Positions 15,716 through 23,607 of a DNA stretch of 64,000 bases are shown one piece after another. Under the pieces are notes generated by a model. That model worked only from the letters and a program-made list of their open reading frames with translations. It was not told the origin of the DNA and did no database searches. Each line of letters starts with the position of its first letter. Position 1 is the first letter of the stretch. The position numbers and the translations under genes were made by a program. Where the stretch lies: assembly GCA_016710435.1 (NCBI GenBank), contig JADJVV010000001.1, positions 2,936,501 through 3,000,500 of the forward strand, read 5' to 3'. This DNA is from Hyphomicrobiales bacterium. GTDB lineage: Bacteria; Pseudomonadota; Alphaproteobacteria; Rhizobiales; Aestuariivirgaceae.

Positions 15716-17296
15716 ATGCCAGTGAACGTCGAGGCGGAAGCCCGGGCCATCATGCGGCTCTATTCGGAGGCCCGCTTCAAGGAGGGCCTGGACCGTGCCA
15801 TAGCGCTGCACCGGGCAGAGCCCCGCCTGGCCGCCACGAACTATTGCGTGGGGCACGGGCTGGGCGCGACGAACCGCCAGCACGAGGCCCTGCCGTTCCT
15901 CCGCAAGGCCGTGCAGATCGAACCGCGCAACGCCGATTTCCTCATCCGCTACAGCAGGGCGTTGCTGGACACCGGCCACATCCGCGAGGCGGAATCGAAT
16001 CTCATGCGGGCGAGGGACATCAATCCCAAGCTCTCGATCATTCCGTGGACGCTGGCTGTCTTCTATTCTTCGATCAACCGTTTCGACAAGGCCGTCCGGC
16101 ACTTCGAGGAGGTGATGAAGATCGGCTTGCCTGAGCCCGTCGCCAATGGCGTGCGGCTGGATTGGGCGCAGGCCCTGGTGGAAGTGGGCCGCACCGAAGA
16201 GGCCGAGACGATTCTCCGTCCGCTTCTGAACGACGACAAGGCCCGCGCCGCGGCCCTCGGTCGCCTTTCGGCTTTCGCCGCCTTTCCTGAAGGAAGCACG
16301 GAATACGCCTTGCTGGATGACGAAATCCGCCGTCACGCCAATGATGGCGAGAAACGGTTCGTCCTGCTGAGCGCCAAGGCACGCTGCCGTGCCGCCATGA
16401 AGGATTACGAAGGCGAATACGCCCTGATCGCTGAAAGCAACGCCGCCCGCGCCGGGCGCGACATGGTTCCGTCCTTCCGTTACGTCGTGGATGGCATGAT
16501 TGCAGGCTTCACGCCGCAGACCATCGCCGAGCTTGGTGAACTGGCGGAGGTTGAAAATTTCCGTCCGATCTACGTCGTGGGCCTGCCGCGCTCAGGCACG
16601 ACACTCACCGAGAAGATCCTGTCTTCCCACAGCAAGGTGGGCGGTGCGGGCGAATTGAGCATCCTCGGGCACCTGCAGTTCGGGCTGATGAACAACCGGT
16701 CCTTCAGCGATTTTCTCGCCGTCGCGAAGCAGGTGGGCAGCAAGGTTCTGCGCGAGCGCCTGCACGACATCGAAGCCACCATGGCCTTTCTCTGCCCGGG
16801 CAAGGACCGCGTGGTGGACAAGCTGCCGCATAACTTCCTGCATTGCGGCGCCATCGCTGCCTTCTTTCCGGGCGCGCACATCATCCACGTGTTTCGCAAC
16901 CCCGCGGACAATTTCCTTTCGGGTTACAAGGCGCGGCTCCTGGCGGCGCACAGCTACTTCGACAGCCCGGAACGCTTCCTGCCGTACTTCGCCGAATACC
17001 GCCGCCTGATGGAACACTGGTACAAGGTCATTCCCAACCGCATCCATCCGCTGCACTACGAGAAGCTGGTGACGGAGCCGAGAGGCACCATCGCTGGACT
17101 CCTGTCATTCTGCGGATTGGAGTGGGAAGAGGACTGCCTCTATCCCGAGAGGGGCGAACAGCGCATCGCGACGGCGAGCCTCGTGCAGGCGCGCAACCCC
17201 ATCAATGCCAAATCGGTTGGAAACTGGAAGCGCTACCAGTCGCATCTTCAGGTCATTCAGGATCGCTTGGGCGAGGGGCTTTTCCCGGCCGCGTGA
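15716..17296 (+). CDS. TPR-containing sulfotransferase family protein (1)
   Basis: The 526-residue protein has TPR-like helical repeats (about 1-240) and a sulfotransferase domain from about 285. The 5'-phosphosulfate loop is IYVVGLPRSGTTLTEKIL (P291-T296), followed by KDRVVDKLPHNFLHCG and the 3'-phosphate element IIHVFRNPADNFLSGY. The family transfers sulfate from PAPS; the acceptor is unknown. It has no signal peptide. It is in the same direction as the quinone reductase, 69 bases downstream, and converges on the protease gene. Confidence 0.88.
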   Translation: MPVNVEAEARAIMRLYSEARFKEGLDRAIALHRAEPRLAATNYCVGHGLGATNRQHEALPFLRKAVQIEPRNADFLIRYSRALLDTGHIREAESNLMRARDINPKLSIIPWTLAVFYSSINRFDKAVRHFEEVMKIGLPEPVANGVRLDWAQALVEVGRTEEAETILRPLLNDDKARAAALGRLSAFAAFPEGSTEYALLDDEIRRHANDGEKRFVLLSAKARCRAAMKDYEGEYALIAESNAARAGRDMVPSFRYVVDGMIAGFTPQTIAELGELAEVENFRPIYVVGLPRSGTTLTEKILSSHSKVGGAGELSILGHLQFGLMNNRSFSDFLAVAKQVGSKVLRERLHDIEATMAFLCPGKDRVVDKLPHNFLHCGAIAAFFPGAHIIHVFRNPADNFLSGYKARLLAAHSYFDSPERFLPYFAEYRRLMEHWYKVIPNRIHPLHYEKLVTEPRGTIAGLLSFCGLEWEEDCLYPERGEQRIATASLVQARNPINAKSVGNWKRYQSHLQVIQDRLGEGLFPAA

Positions 17297-17299
17297 GCG

Positions 17300-18163
17300 T
17301 TACTGGCTCGCCAGTCTGTCACAACTGTCGACAGAGGCCTGCGCCAGCGTCGCCCACGGTGCGGGGCAACGCGTTTGCGAGCACAGGTACTTCGCCAGCG
17401 CCGTGGCCGGAATGGCATGGGCGAGGTTGATGAGGTTGCCGTTGGCATCCGTGAGCGTGCTCACCACCATGCCGATCAGGTTTCCGTTGCGGTCGAACAG
17501 GGGGCCGCCGGATTCGCCTTTCTGCGTGCCCATCTTCAGCACCAGGGCATCCGGGTAGCCGAACTTGCCATAAGCCACCGCCCGGCCGAAGTGGCGGCCC
17601 TGCAATTCACCGATGCGGGCCGTGTCGCTCTGGTCATGCGGGCGGCCCAGCGTGAACACCAGTTCATTGGGCGCCACGCAGCCCGGCATGGCGGGATGAA
17701 CGGCAGGACCGGTGAAGCCGCGCAGCTTGATGATTGCCATGTCGTTCGACGGGTTGATGGCAATCACCTTGCCGGAATAGATCCGCCCGTTGCCGGCCCG
17801 CGCCTGGATTTCGTTGCCCTGGGCCACGGCCACATGCGCCGCCGTCATCACGAGGCCCGAGCCATCCACGATGTATCCGCTGCCGGACGTGATCGCCCGG
17901 TTGCCCACATCGGGCAGGCGCTCCGACTTGGACAGTTCCTTGACGTTGAGCGTGACGTAGGTGGGGCCAGTTGCAGGCAGCAGATGCGAAACCGTATCGG
18001 TGCCGCCCGATGCCGGGATGGCGTTCTGCTCCACCGCGATGGAGCGATTCTCGAGATCAACGGGGTTGGTCGAGGCGCAACCGGCGACGGCCAGCAGCAG
18101 GCTGGCAATCGCGCTGGCGCGAAGGCTCTTCGTCAGTGGGTGGTCGGCCCGGAGGAAGAACAT
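17300..18163 (-). CDS. Trypsin-like serine protease, lipoprotein
   Basis: The 287-residue protein has a lipoprotein signal with lipobox LAVAGC (C29), a linker and a trypsin-like domain with the full triad: MTAAH (H110), NDMAI (D141) and KGESGGP (S218). It has no PDZ domain, so it differs from DegP/HtrA. It should be tethered in the periplasm or outer membrane. It lies 15 bases downstream of the second TPR-sulfotransferase on the same strand, suggesting an operon. Two late cysteines may form a disulfide. Confidence 0.85.
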   Translation of the reverse strand: MFFLRADHPLTKSLRASAIASLLLAVAGCASTNPVDLENRSIAVEQNAIPASGGTDTVSHLLPATGPTYVTLNVKELSKSERLPDVGNRAITSGSGYIVDGSGLVMTAAHVAVAQGNEIQARAGNGRIYSGKVIAINPSNDMAIIKLRGFTGPAVHPAMPGCVAPNELVFTLGRPHDQSDTARIGELQGRHFGRAVAYGKFGYPDALVLKMGTQKGESGGPLFDRNGNLIGMVVSTLTDANGNLINLAHAIPATALAKYLCSQTRCPAPWATLAQASVDSCDRLASQ

Positions 18164-18178
18164 GGGAGCGGGAGAATC

Positions 18179-19771
18179 CTAAGCGCGTCGGGTTGTGTAC
18201 TCATAGCCGTGGCGCGCGAGCGTTGCAAAGAGGGGATCGAGACGGTTGCCATAGCGCCGCCAGCGTTCCACGGAGGACGAATAAAGCGGTTTGCGCACCT
18301 GGTCACGGCTGAAGGTGCGGACGGTGCTCTTCTGGGTGTGGAAGTTGAGGCAGGCATCATCCCACGGCAAGCCGCAGAACGCGATGAGTTTCCGGGTCAT
18401 GCCTTCCTGGTCCGCAATCATGTCTTCGTAGGGCATCTCGAAAATCTGGTTCGGGAAGCAGGACTTCCAGTACGACATCAATTCTTCCTGCGCGAGATAA
18501 CGTTCCACGAACGCCGTCTGGTCGTAGGCATAGTCATGGCCTCTGTTCATATTGTGTTGGAAACATGACACGAAATTGTCGGCCGGATGCCGGCGGCAAT
18601 GCACGATGCGCGCCTTCGGAAAAATCATGTGAATGAAGCCCACGCAATCATAATTGGTCGGCGACTTCTCGACCACGCGTGTCTTTTCGCCCTCGTTGAA
18701 CACTGAGAAGAAGCGCGTGAACTCGCCTGCGATCTGCCGCAACGTGCCACCTTCCGCGTCCTTGCGCACATTCTCATGTGCGCTGTCGCTGGCATTTGCG
18801 TCACGAAACAGGCGGTCGTATTGCGCGATCCGGTCGGTCTCGCCGATGTTGATGCAGACCGGATGCGCGCCGATCACCTGCGCCGTCAGCGTTGTTCCCG
18901 AGCGCGGCATGCCGACGATGAAGATCGGGCTGTCGGCCTGATTGCCCAGCGGTTCCAGTTCGTCGAGAAACGCCTTGGTGTAGAGCTTGCGTGTCTTCGC
19001 ATTCCGGTCGGCGAGTGTGCCCGCGTCGTGCTTTTCGAGTCCAAGAAGCGCGCGCGACTTGCTCCATGTGTCGAAGGCAAGCTCGTGCTGTCCCTCCACA
19101 TCCCGGCAACGGCCCAGCGCCAGCAACGCCTGCGCGTGATCCTCCTTGCTGAGGTGCGGATCGTCGATGATCGCTTGCAGTTTCTCCACCAGCCACGCCG
19201 GCACTGGCTTGCTCACGCTCTGGCCGCGCATGTAGAGCGCTTCCGGCATTTGCGGATAATCGGTGATGGCCTTGTCGAGGATCCGGTCAGCCTCCGCACC
19301 TTCGCCGATGGCCGAGAGGCACTCGCAAAGCCGCAGGGTCGCGCTGTATTTCTCCAGCGGCAACCGCCCCGTCCTCACAGCCGTCTCCAGATGCGGCCGC
19401 GCGCGATGGCCCTTTTCCATGATGAGATAGCAACGCCCCAGGCTCAGGTTCACCGTGTGGTCCTCCGGCACCTGCTGCTGCGCCCGCTGCAGGAGATTCA
19501 GCGCAAATTCCGGGAGCCGCAGATCGACGTAGATCTGCCCCAGCAGGATCTTGGTGTAGGCGGCCTTTGGGTCCAGCTCATAGGCCCGCGTCGCCGAGGC
19601 CAGGCCCGCTTCCTTGTTGTCCTTCACGAGGTGGATGCGGCCCATGAGGAAATGCGGGCCAGCCAGTTTCGGCTCGGCTTGCAGGAGGCGCTTCACGATT
19701 GGAAGTGCGGCGTCGGCGTTCCCCTGGCTGATCAGGTTGTTCGCCTTTTGCATCTCGGTTTTGACGTCCAT
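18179..19771 (-). CDS. TPR-containing sulfotransferase family protein (2)
   Basis: The 530-residue protein has about five TPR-like repeats in residues 5-240 (GNADAALPIVKRLLQAEP, GLASATRAYELDPKAA and so on), then a sulfotransferase domain: PIFIVGMPRSGTTLTAQVI (P289-T294), RVVEKSPTNYDCVG and ARIVHCRRHPADNFVSCF. It shares architecture with the gene at 15716-17296 but is clearly divergent. ATG 19771 is chosen because the first TPR begins directly after it. Acceptor substrate unknown. It precedes the lipoprotein protease gene on the same strand. Confidence 0.88.
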   Translation of the reverse strand: MDVKTEMQKANNLISQGNADAALPIVKRLLQAEPKLAGPHFLMGRIHLVKDNKEAGLASATRAYELDPKAAYTKILLGQIYVDLRLPEFALNLLQRAQQQVPEDHTVNLSLGRCYLIMEKGHRARPHLETAVRTGRLPLEKYSATLRLCECLSAIGEGAEADRILDKAITDYPQMPEALYMRGQSVSKPVPAWLVEKLQAIIDDPHLSKEDHAQALLALGRCRDVEGQHELAFDTWSKSRALLGLEKHDAGTLADRNAKTRKLYTKAFLDELEPLGNQADSPIFIVGMPRSGTTLTAQVIGAHPVCINIGETDRIAQYDRLFRDANASDSAHENVRKDAEGGTLRQIAGEFTRFFSVFNEGEKTRVVEKSPTNYDCVGFIHMIFPKARIVHCRRHPADNFVSCFQHNMNRGHDYAYDQTAFVERYLAQEELMSYWKSCFPNQIFEMPYEDMIADQEGMTRKLIAFCGLPWDDACLNFHTQKSTVRTFSRDQVRKPLYSSSVERWRRYGNRLDPLFATLARHGYEYTTRRA

Positions 19772-19852
19772 GGCGGGTGGGTATCCGAGAAACAGGGGAC
19801 TGACAAGCAGCAAGTCCCGCGGCTGGCATGGAGAAAAGATGCTGAGTGGCAC

Positions 19853-19883
19853 AAAAAAATACGGCCCGCCGAAGCGGGCCGTA
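19853..19883 (-). terminator. Rho-independent terminator of porin 1
   Basis: TACGGCCCGC (19860-19869), loop CGAA, GCGGGCCGTA (19874-19883), then seven T on the minus strand (19859-19853). It is identical to the terminator of porin 2 at 21862-21892. Confidence 0.95.
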
Positions 19884-19906
19884 CATCACAACCAATCCGT
19901 GATGGA

Positions 19907-21192
19907 TTAGAAGTTCCACCAGGTCACGAAAGCGGCCTTGAGCGTGTCAGAGTCGGTTTCGTCAGCGTCATCCTTCGAAGTCCAGCTGGCCTGCACACCG
20001 GTCTTCAGCTGAGACACGGGCGACCAGTACACACCGCCGGCAAGACCAAACGTGTCGGTCGAGTCGTTGTCCGGAGCGTCGGAGTCATAGCTCGACCAGC
20101 CAGCGCCCAATTCGGCCGAGACCGAGTCAGACAGCGTGGCCACAACAGCGGCGCTGACTTCCCAGCCGTCGCCGGTTTCAGCCCAGCCCGTCGAGTCCGC
20201 GTACCAGATGTTGTTGCCGAAGCTGCCGGCAGCCGAGATGTCGAACATGTCCGACAGCTTGGCACCGATGCCGAGGCCGATCTGCGACTGCGTGACCTTG
20301 CCACCAGCGCCGCGGCGTAGTTCGTGTCGGCATCGCGCAGGAAGCCGGCGATTTCAGCGTTGAACACGTCGCCCGAGTAGGTCACTTCGGCAGCGACGCC
20401 GAACGGACCACCGGCATCGCCAGGTGCGCCATCGAAGTTGCCGTTTTCATCCGTGTGCTCGAGAGCGACGGCAACGCCGATCGGGCCCGAGTTGTAGGAC
20501 AGACGCAGCTGCGTGAAGTCGCCGCCGTTCACGTCCAAGCCGCCACGAGAGATGTAGGCGTCGTTGATCTTGCGGATGCCGTAACCGATCGTGGCGAGCG
20601 AGCCATTGTAGCCGCCAGCGAACGTCAGTTCCGGTGTCATCTTCCACCAGCCCCAGGCATAGTCCATATAGACCGAGGCCGAGTTCGTGGTGAAGCCCGT
20701 GCCGCCCGTCATGTTGTTGTCGAAGTCGCCGTAGAACGACATGCTGGCACCCACTTCGCCGACAGCCGTGTCGGTCGTGCCCGTCACGTCAAGACGGCCA
20801 CGAGCCTTCAGGTGCAGCTCGTTGTAGTCGGTGTAGCTGGCGTAGCTGTAGTCCACGTCCGTGTAGGCGATGGCGGCGCGAACGCTGCCCGACCACTGGA
20901 TGACCGTGGAAGCCGGAACGTCAGCCGTCGGCAGAACGCCGATGGTGTTGACCGTTGCGGACTTGGCATTGCTGTCACGGATTTCGAGGCCCGGAACGAC
21001 GATGGCCGGAGCTTCCGACATCGTGAGGAGCGAGTAGCCAGCCGGAACCGAAGGAGCGGCCTGGAGGGCGGCGACGTCAGCCTGGAGGGCTTCGATCTGG
21101 GCCTTGAGGTCCGTCAGGTCGTCAGCGCGGGCGCTAACCGACACAGCAGCGAGAGCAGCCGTACCGAGAAGAGCGAGCTTCATAACTTTCAT
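19907..21192 (-). pseudogene. Porin 1, frameshifted
   Basis: A Porin_2-like outer membrane porin with signal peptide (MKVMKLALLGTAALAAVSVSARA), a short coiled coil (DLTDLKAQIEALQADVAALQ) and a barrel ending in WWNF. The frame from the start runs normally to NYAA (about 20311) and then leaves the family pattern. The frame ending at 19907 picks up with GAGGKVTQSQIGLGIG, matching the neighbour porin. Loss of one base in GCCGC(C)GGCGCT at 20309-20316 explains this. It is a decayed gene or a sequencing error. Leader and terminator are intact and match porin 2. Confidence 0.88.
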
Positions 21193-21261
21193 TTGGTTTC
21201 TCCCAAACTTTTGGAGTTGAGTGTTGCCCCCCGATCCCCTGCAAGAAAATTGGGAAGGCGT
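21193..21261 (-). repeat. Porin leader repeat, copy 1
   Basis: These 69 bases directly before the porin 1 start are identical to 23224-23292 before porin 2. They contain the GGGAG ribosome site, which could pair with CTCC 10 to 15 bases upstream in the RNA (CTCCAAAAGTTTGGGAG). Identity of a non-coding leader where the coding parts differ suggests recent duplication, gene conversion or selection on the RNA. Confidence 0.8.
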
Positions 21262-21861
21262 TGCACGAGTGTTCGCACAAGCTGCTTGTCCTCTGGCCCC
21301 CCGTTAACGTCAACGCACAAGGGTTCCCCGAACCCTGAATTCACCCACCTGTGGCAGACACGTAACAGCGCGATAAAGTTGTGCCGTGCACGGATGAACC
21401 GAAAAATGGGTCTCTTGATACCGTTGAGGTTCAACCAAAAGAAACTCGATACACATGATAGCAATCGCAAATTGTATTTCGAACAATCAAAAGGAGAGTG
21501 TGACTTTGTTCGATCGCCTAAAAGGAGACAGCGCGCAAAGGTAGTGAATGTTTTAAATTGAAACCAATGTGCCATTTCCCGGACAATGCGCGCTCTGGGC
21601 GATCAATTCACGGTTCGCCTCTCGTTGGAAGCACCTCACTGGGGTTGTGTCGCGCCCATCCTTGAGAAAGTGATTCACCGCAGCAGGGCTACATCATCGA
21701 CAGAGACATATGTGACGGCGAAAGAATGACGCACGAAATCCGTACACGGAGGAAAATTCCGGTTTCGGGCAGGTTCATGGGCGAGAATCAAGGATGATGC
21801 CGTCACCAGGAATTCTGTATGCCTTTCGAACACGACCGGGGACCACCTTCAGCGCTCGCAC
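21262..21861. other. Intergenic region between the porins
   Basis: No gene was recognised in these 600 bases. At 21302-21315 the motif CGTTAACGTCAACG, shared with porin 2 at 23336-23349, reads TTGACG on the minus strand and could be a -35 element about 110 bases before porin 1. AT-rich DNA around 21400-21560 contains an inverted repeat TCGAACAA/TTGTTCGA. The remaining 300 bases show nothing clear; short frames there lack ribosome sites. Confidence 0.5.
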
Positions 21862-21892
21862 AAAAAAATACGGCCCGCCGAAGCGGGCCGTA
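21862..21892 (-). terminator. Rho-independent terminator of porin 2
   Basis: TACGGCCCGC (21869-21878), loop CGAA, GCGGGCCGTA (21883-21892), then seven T on the minus strand. It repeats the porin 1 terminator exactly. Confidence 0.95.
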
Positions 21893-21915
21893 CATCAGAA
21901 CCAATCCGTAATGGA

Positions 21916-23223
21916 TTAGAAGTTCCACCAGGTGACGAAGGCTGCCTTGAGCTCGGTTTCGTCGCGGAGAGCGACGCTCGAGTCAACTTCAACCCAGCTC
22001 GCCTGAGCACCCATCTTGAGCTGGGACACCGGCGACCAGTACACGCCACCGGCCACCGCCGTGCGATCAACCTGGTCGGTCGAAGCAGCGTTGGTCGAGC
22101 CGTTCCAGTCAGCGTCATACGACGACATGCCAGCACCGAGTTCGGCGCTGACCGAGTCGGACAGGGAGGCAACGATCGCGCCGCTGACTTCCCAGCCATC
22201 GCCAACGTAGGTCCAGCCGAGGTTGTCAGAGAAGTAGACGTTGTTGCCGATGCTGCCAGCCACCGACACGTCGAACATGTCCGACAGCTTGGCGCCGAGG
22301 CCGAGGCCGATCTGCGTCTGGGTGACCTTGCCGCCAGCAGCAGCACCGAGGTCGCGGTCGCCATCACGGGCGAAGCCAGCGATCTCAGCATTGAACATGT
22401 CGCCCGAGTAGGTCACTTCGGCAGCGACGCCGAACGGACCACCCGAGTACGAAGCGACATTGCCACCTTCGTCCGTGTGCTCGAGAGCGAGGGCAACGCC
22501 CACCGGACCCGAGTTGTAGGAGACGCGCAGCTGCGTGAAGTCGCCGCCTTCAACGCCAACGCCGCCACGAGAGATGTAGGCGTCGTTGATCTTGCGGATG
22601 CCGTAGCCGATCGTGGCGAGCGAGCCGTTGTAGCCGCCAGCGAACGTCAGTTCCGGCGTCATCTTCCACCAGCCCCAGGCGTAGTCCATCATGACCGAGG
22701 TCGAGTTCGTGGTGAAGCCCGTGCTGCCCGTCATGTTGTTGTCGAAGTCGCCGTAGAACGAGATGGCGGCACCCACTTCGCCGACAGCCGTGTCGGTCGT
22801 GCCCGTCACGTCAAGACGGCCGCGGGCCTTCAGGTGCAGTTCATCATAGTCGACATAACCGCCGGGAGCCCCAACGTCGAAGTCATGGTCCGTGTAGGCG
22901 ATGGCGGCGCGGACGCTGCCCGACCACTGGATGACCGTGGAGGCCGGAACGTCAGCCGTCGGCAGAACGCCAATGGTCGTGACCGTTGCGGACTTGGCAT
23001 TGCTGTCACGGACTTCGAGGCCCGGAACGACGATGGCCGGAGCTTCCGACATCGTGAGGAGCGAGTAGCCAGCCGGAACCGACGGGGCAGCCTGGAGGGC
23101 GGCGACGTCAGCCTGGAGGGCTTCGATCTGGGACTTGAGATCCGACAGGTTGTCGGCGCGAGCGCTGACCGACACAGCAGCGAGAGCAGCCGTACCGAGA
23201 AGAGCGAGCTTCATAACTTTCAT
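21916..23223 (-). CDS. Porin 2, Porin_2-like outer membrane porin
   Basis: The 435-residue porin has a signal peptide cut after ARA, an N-terminal coiled coil (NLSDLKSQIEALQADVAALQA) and a barrel with repeated strand motifs such as RAAIAYTDHD, HLKARGRLDV, YMDYAWGWWKMTPELTF and FVTWWNF at the end. Trimeric porins of this type let small hydrophilic solutes through the outer membrane. It is the intact partner of the frameshifted copy; coding differences concentrate in loops. ATG 23223 is chosen because its leader and signal peptide match porin 1 exactly. Confidence 0.9.
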   Translation of the reverse strand: MKVMKLALLGTAALAAVSVSARADNLSDLKSQIEALQADVAALQAAPSVPAGYSLLTMSEAPAIVVPGLEVRDSNAKSATVTTIGVLPTADVPASTVIQWSGSVRAAIAYTDHDFDVGAPGGYVDYDELHLKARGRLDVTGTTDTAVGEVGAAISFYGDFDNNMTGSTGFTTNSTSVMMDYAWGWWKMTPELTFAGGYNGSLATIGYGIRKINDAYISRGGVGVEGGDFTQLRVSYNSGPVGVALALEHTDEGGNVASYSGGPFGVAAEVTYSGDMFNAEIAGFARDGDRDLGAAAGGKVTQTQIGLGLGAKLSDMFDVSVAGSIGNNVYFSDNLGWTYVGDGWEVSGAIVASLSDSVSAELGAGMSSYDADWNGSTNAASTDQVDRTAVAGGVYWSPVSQLKMGAQASWVEVDSSVALRDETELKAAFVTWWNF

Positions 23224-23292
23224 TTGGTTTCTCCCAAACTTTTGGAGTTGAGTGTTGCCCCCCGATCCCCTGCAAGAAAATTGGGAAGGCGT
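23224..23292 (-). repeat. Porin leader repeat, copy 2
   Basis: Identical to 21193-21261. Sequence identity stops abruptly after GGAAGGCGT, beyond which only scattered blocks (GTTCGCACA, CGTTAACGTCAACG) are shared. Confidence 0.8.
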
Positions 23293-23607
23293 GCATACGA
23301 ACGTTCGCACACGCTGCACTTGTTACGCCCGTGCACGTTAACGTCAACGTTCATTCCTCAATCCTGCGTAGAAATGCGGTACATGTTGCAGGAGAGCCAC
23401 ACCGCCCACTACAACCCGGAATCTGGCCATGCTGAGGCGAAAAACACTTGTATTACAGTGGAAATCGCCTTCTGCGTGCAACGGGGGTGTAGGCAAGTCG
23501 GGCCTGTAATGCTAACACTTGTTAAGGATTGGGTGCACTCCGAATGCAGCCGGAATGGTCCGGACTTGCTCAAAATCGTGTGCCCGTCGCTGGGGGAGTG
23601 AATCACA
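23293..23607. other. Intergenic region between porin 2 and the OmpA-family gene
   Basis: This divergent region should hold both promoters. CGTTAACGTCAACG at 23336-23349 is the element shared with porin 1. On the plus strand a GGGGGAG ribosome site (23592-23598) precedes the OmpA-family start. No RNA gene or other frame was recognised. Confidence 0.5.

Noticed and set aside
14546..16336. Long minus-strand frame opposite qor and the first sulfotransferase
   Set aside because: It runs against two recognised genes and has composition typical of an antisense shadow.
21189..21575. 128-codon frame upstream of porin 1
   Set aside because: It lies over the porin leader and promoter, ends inside the shared leader and has no family or ribosome site.
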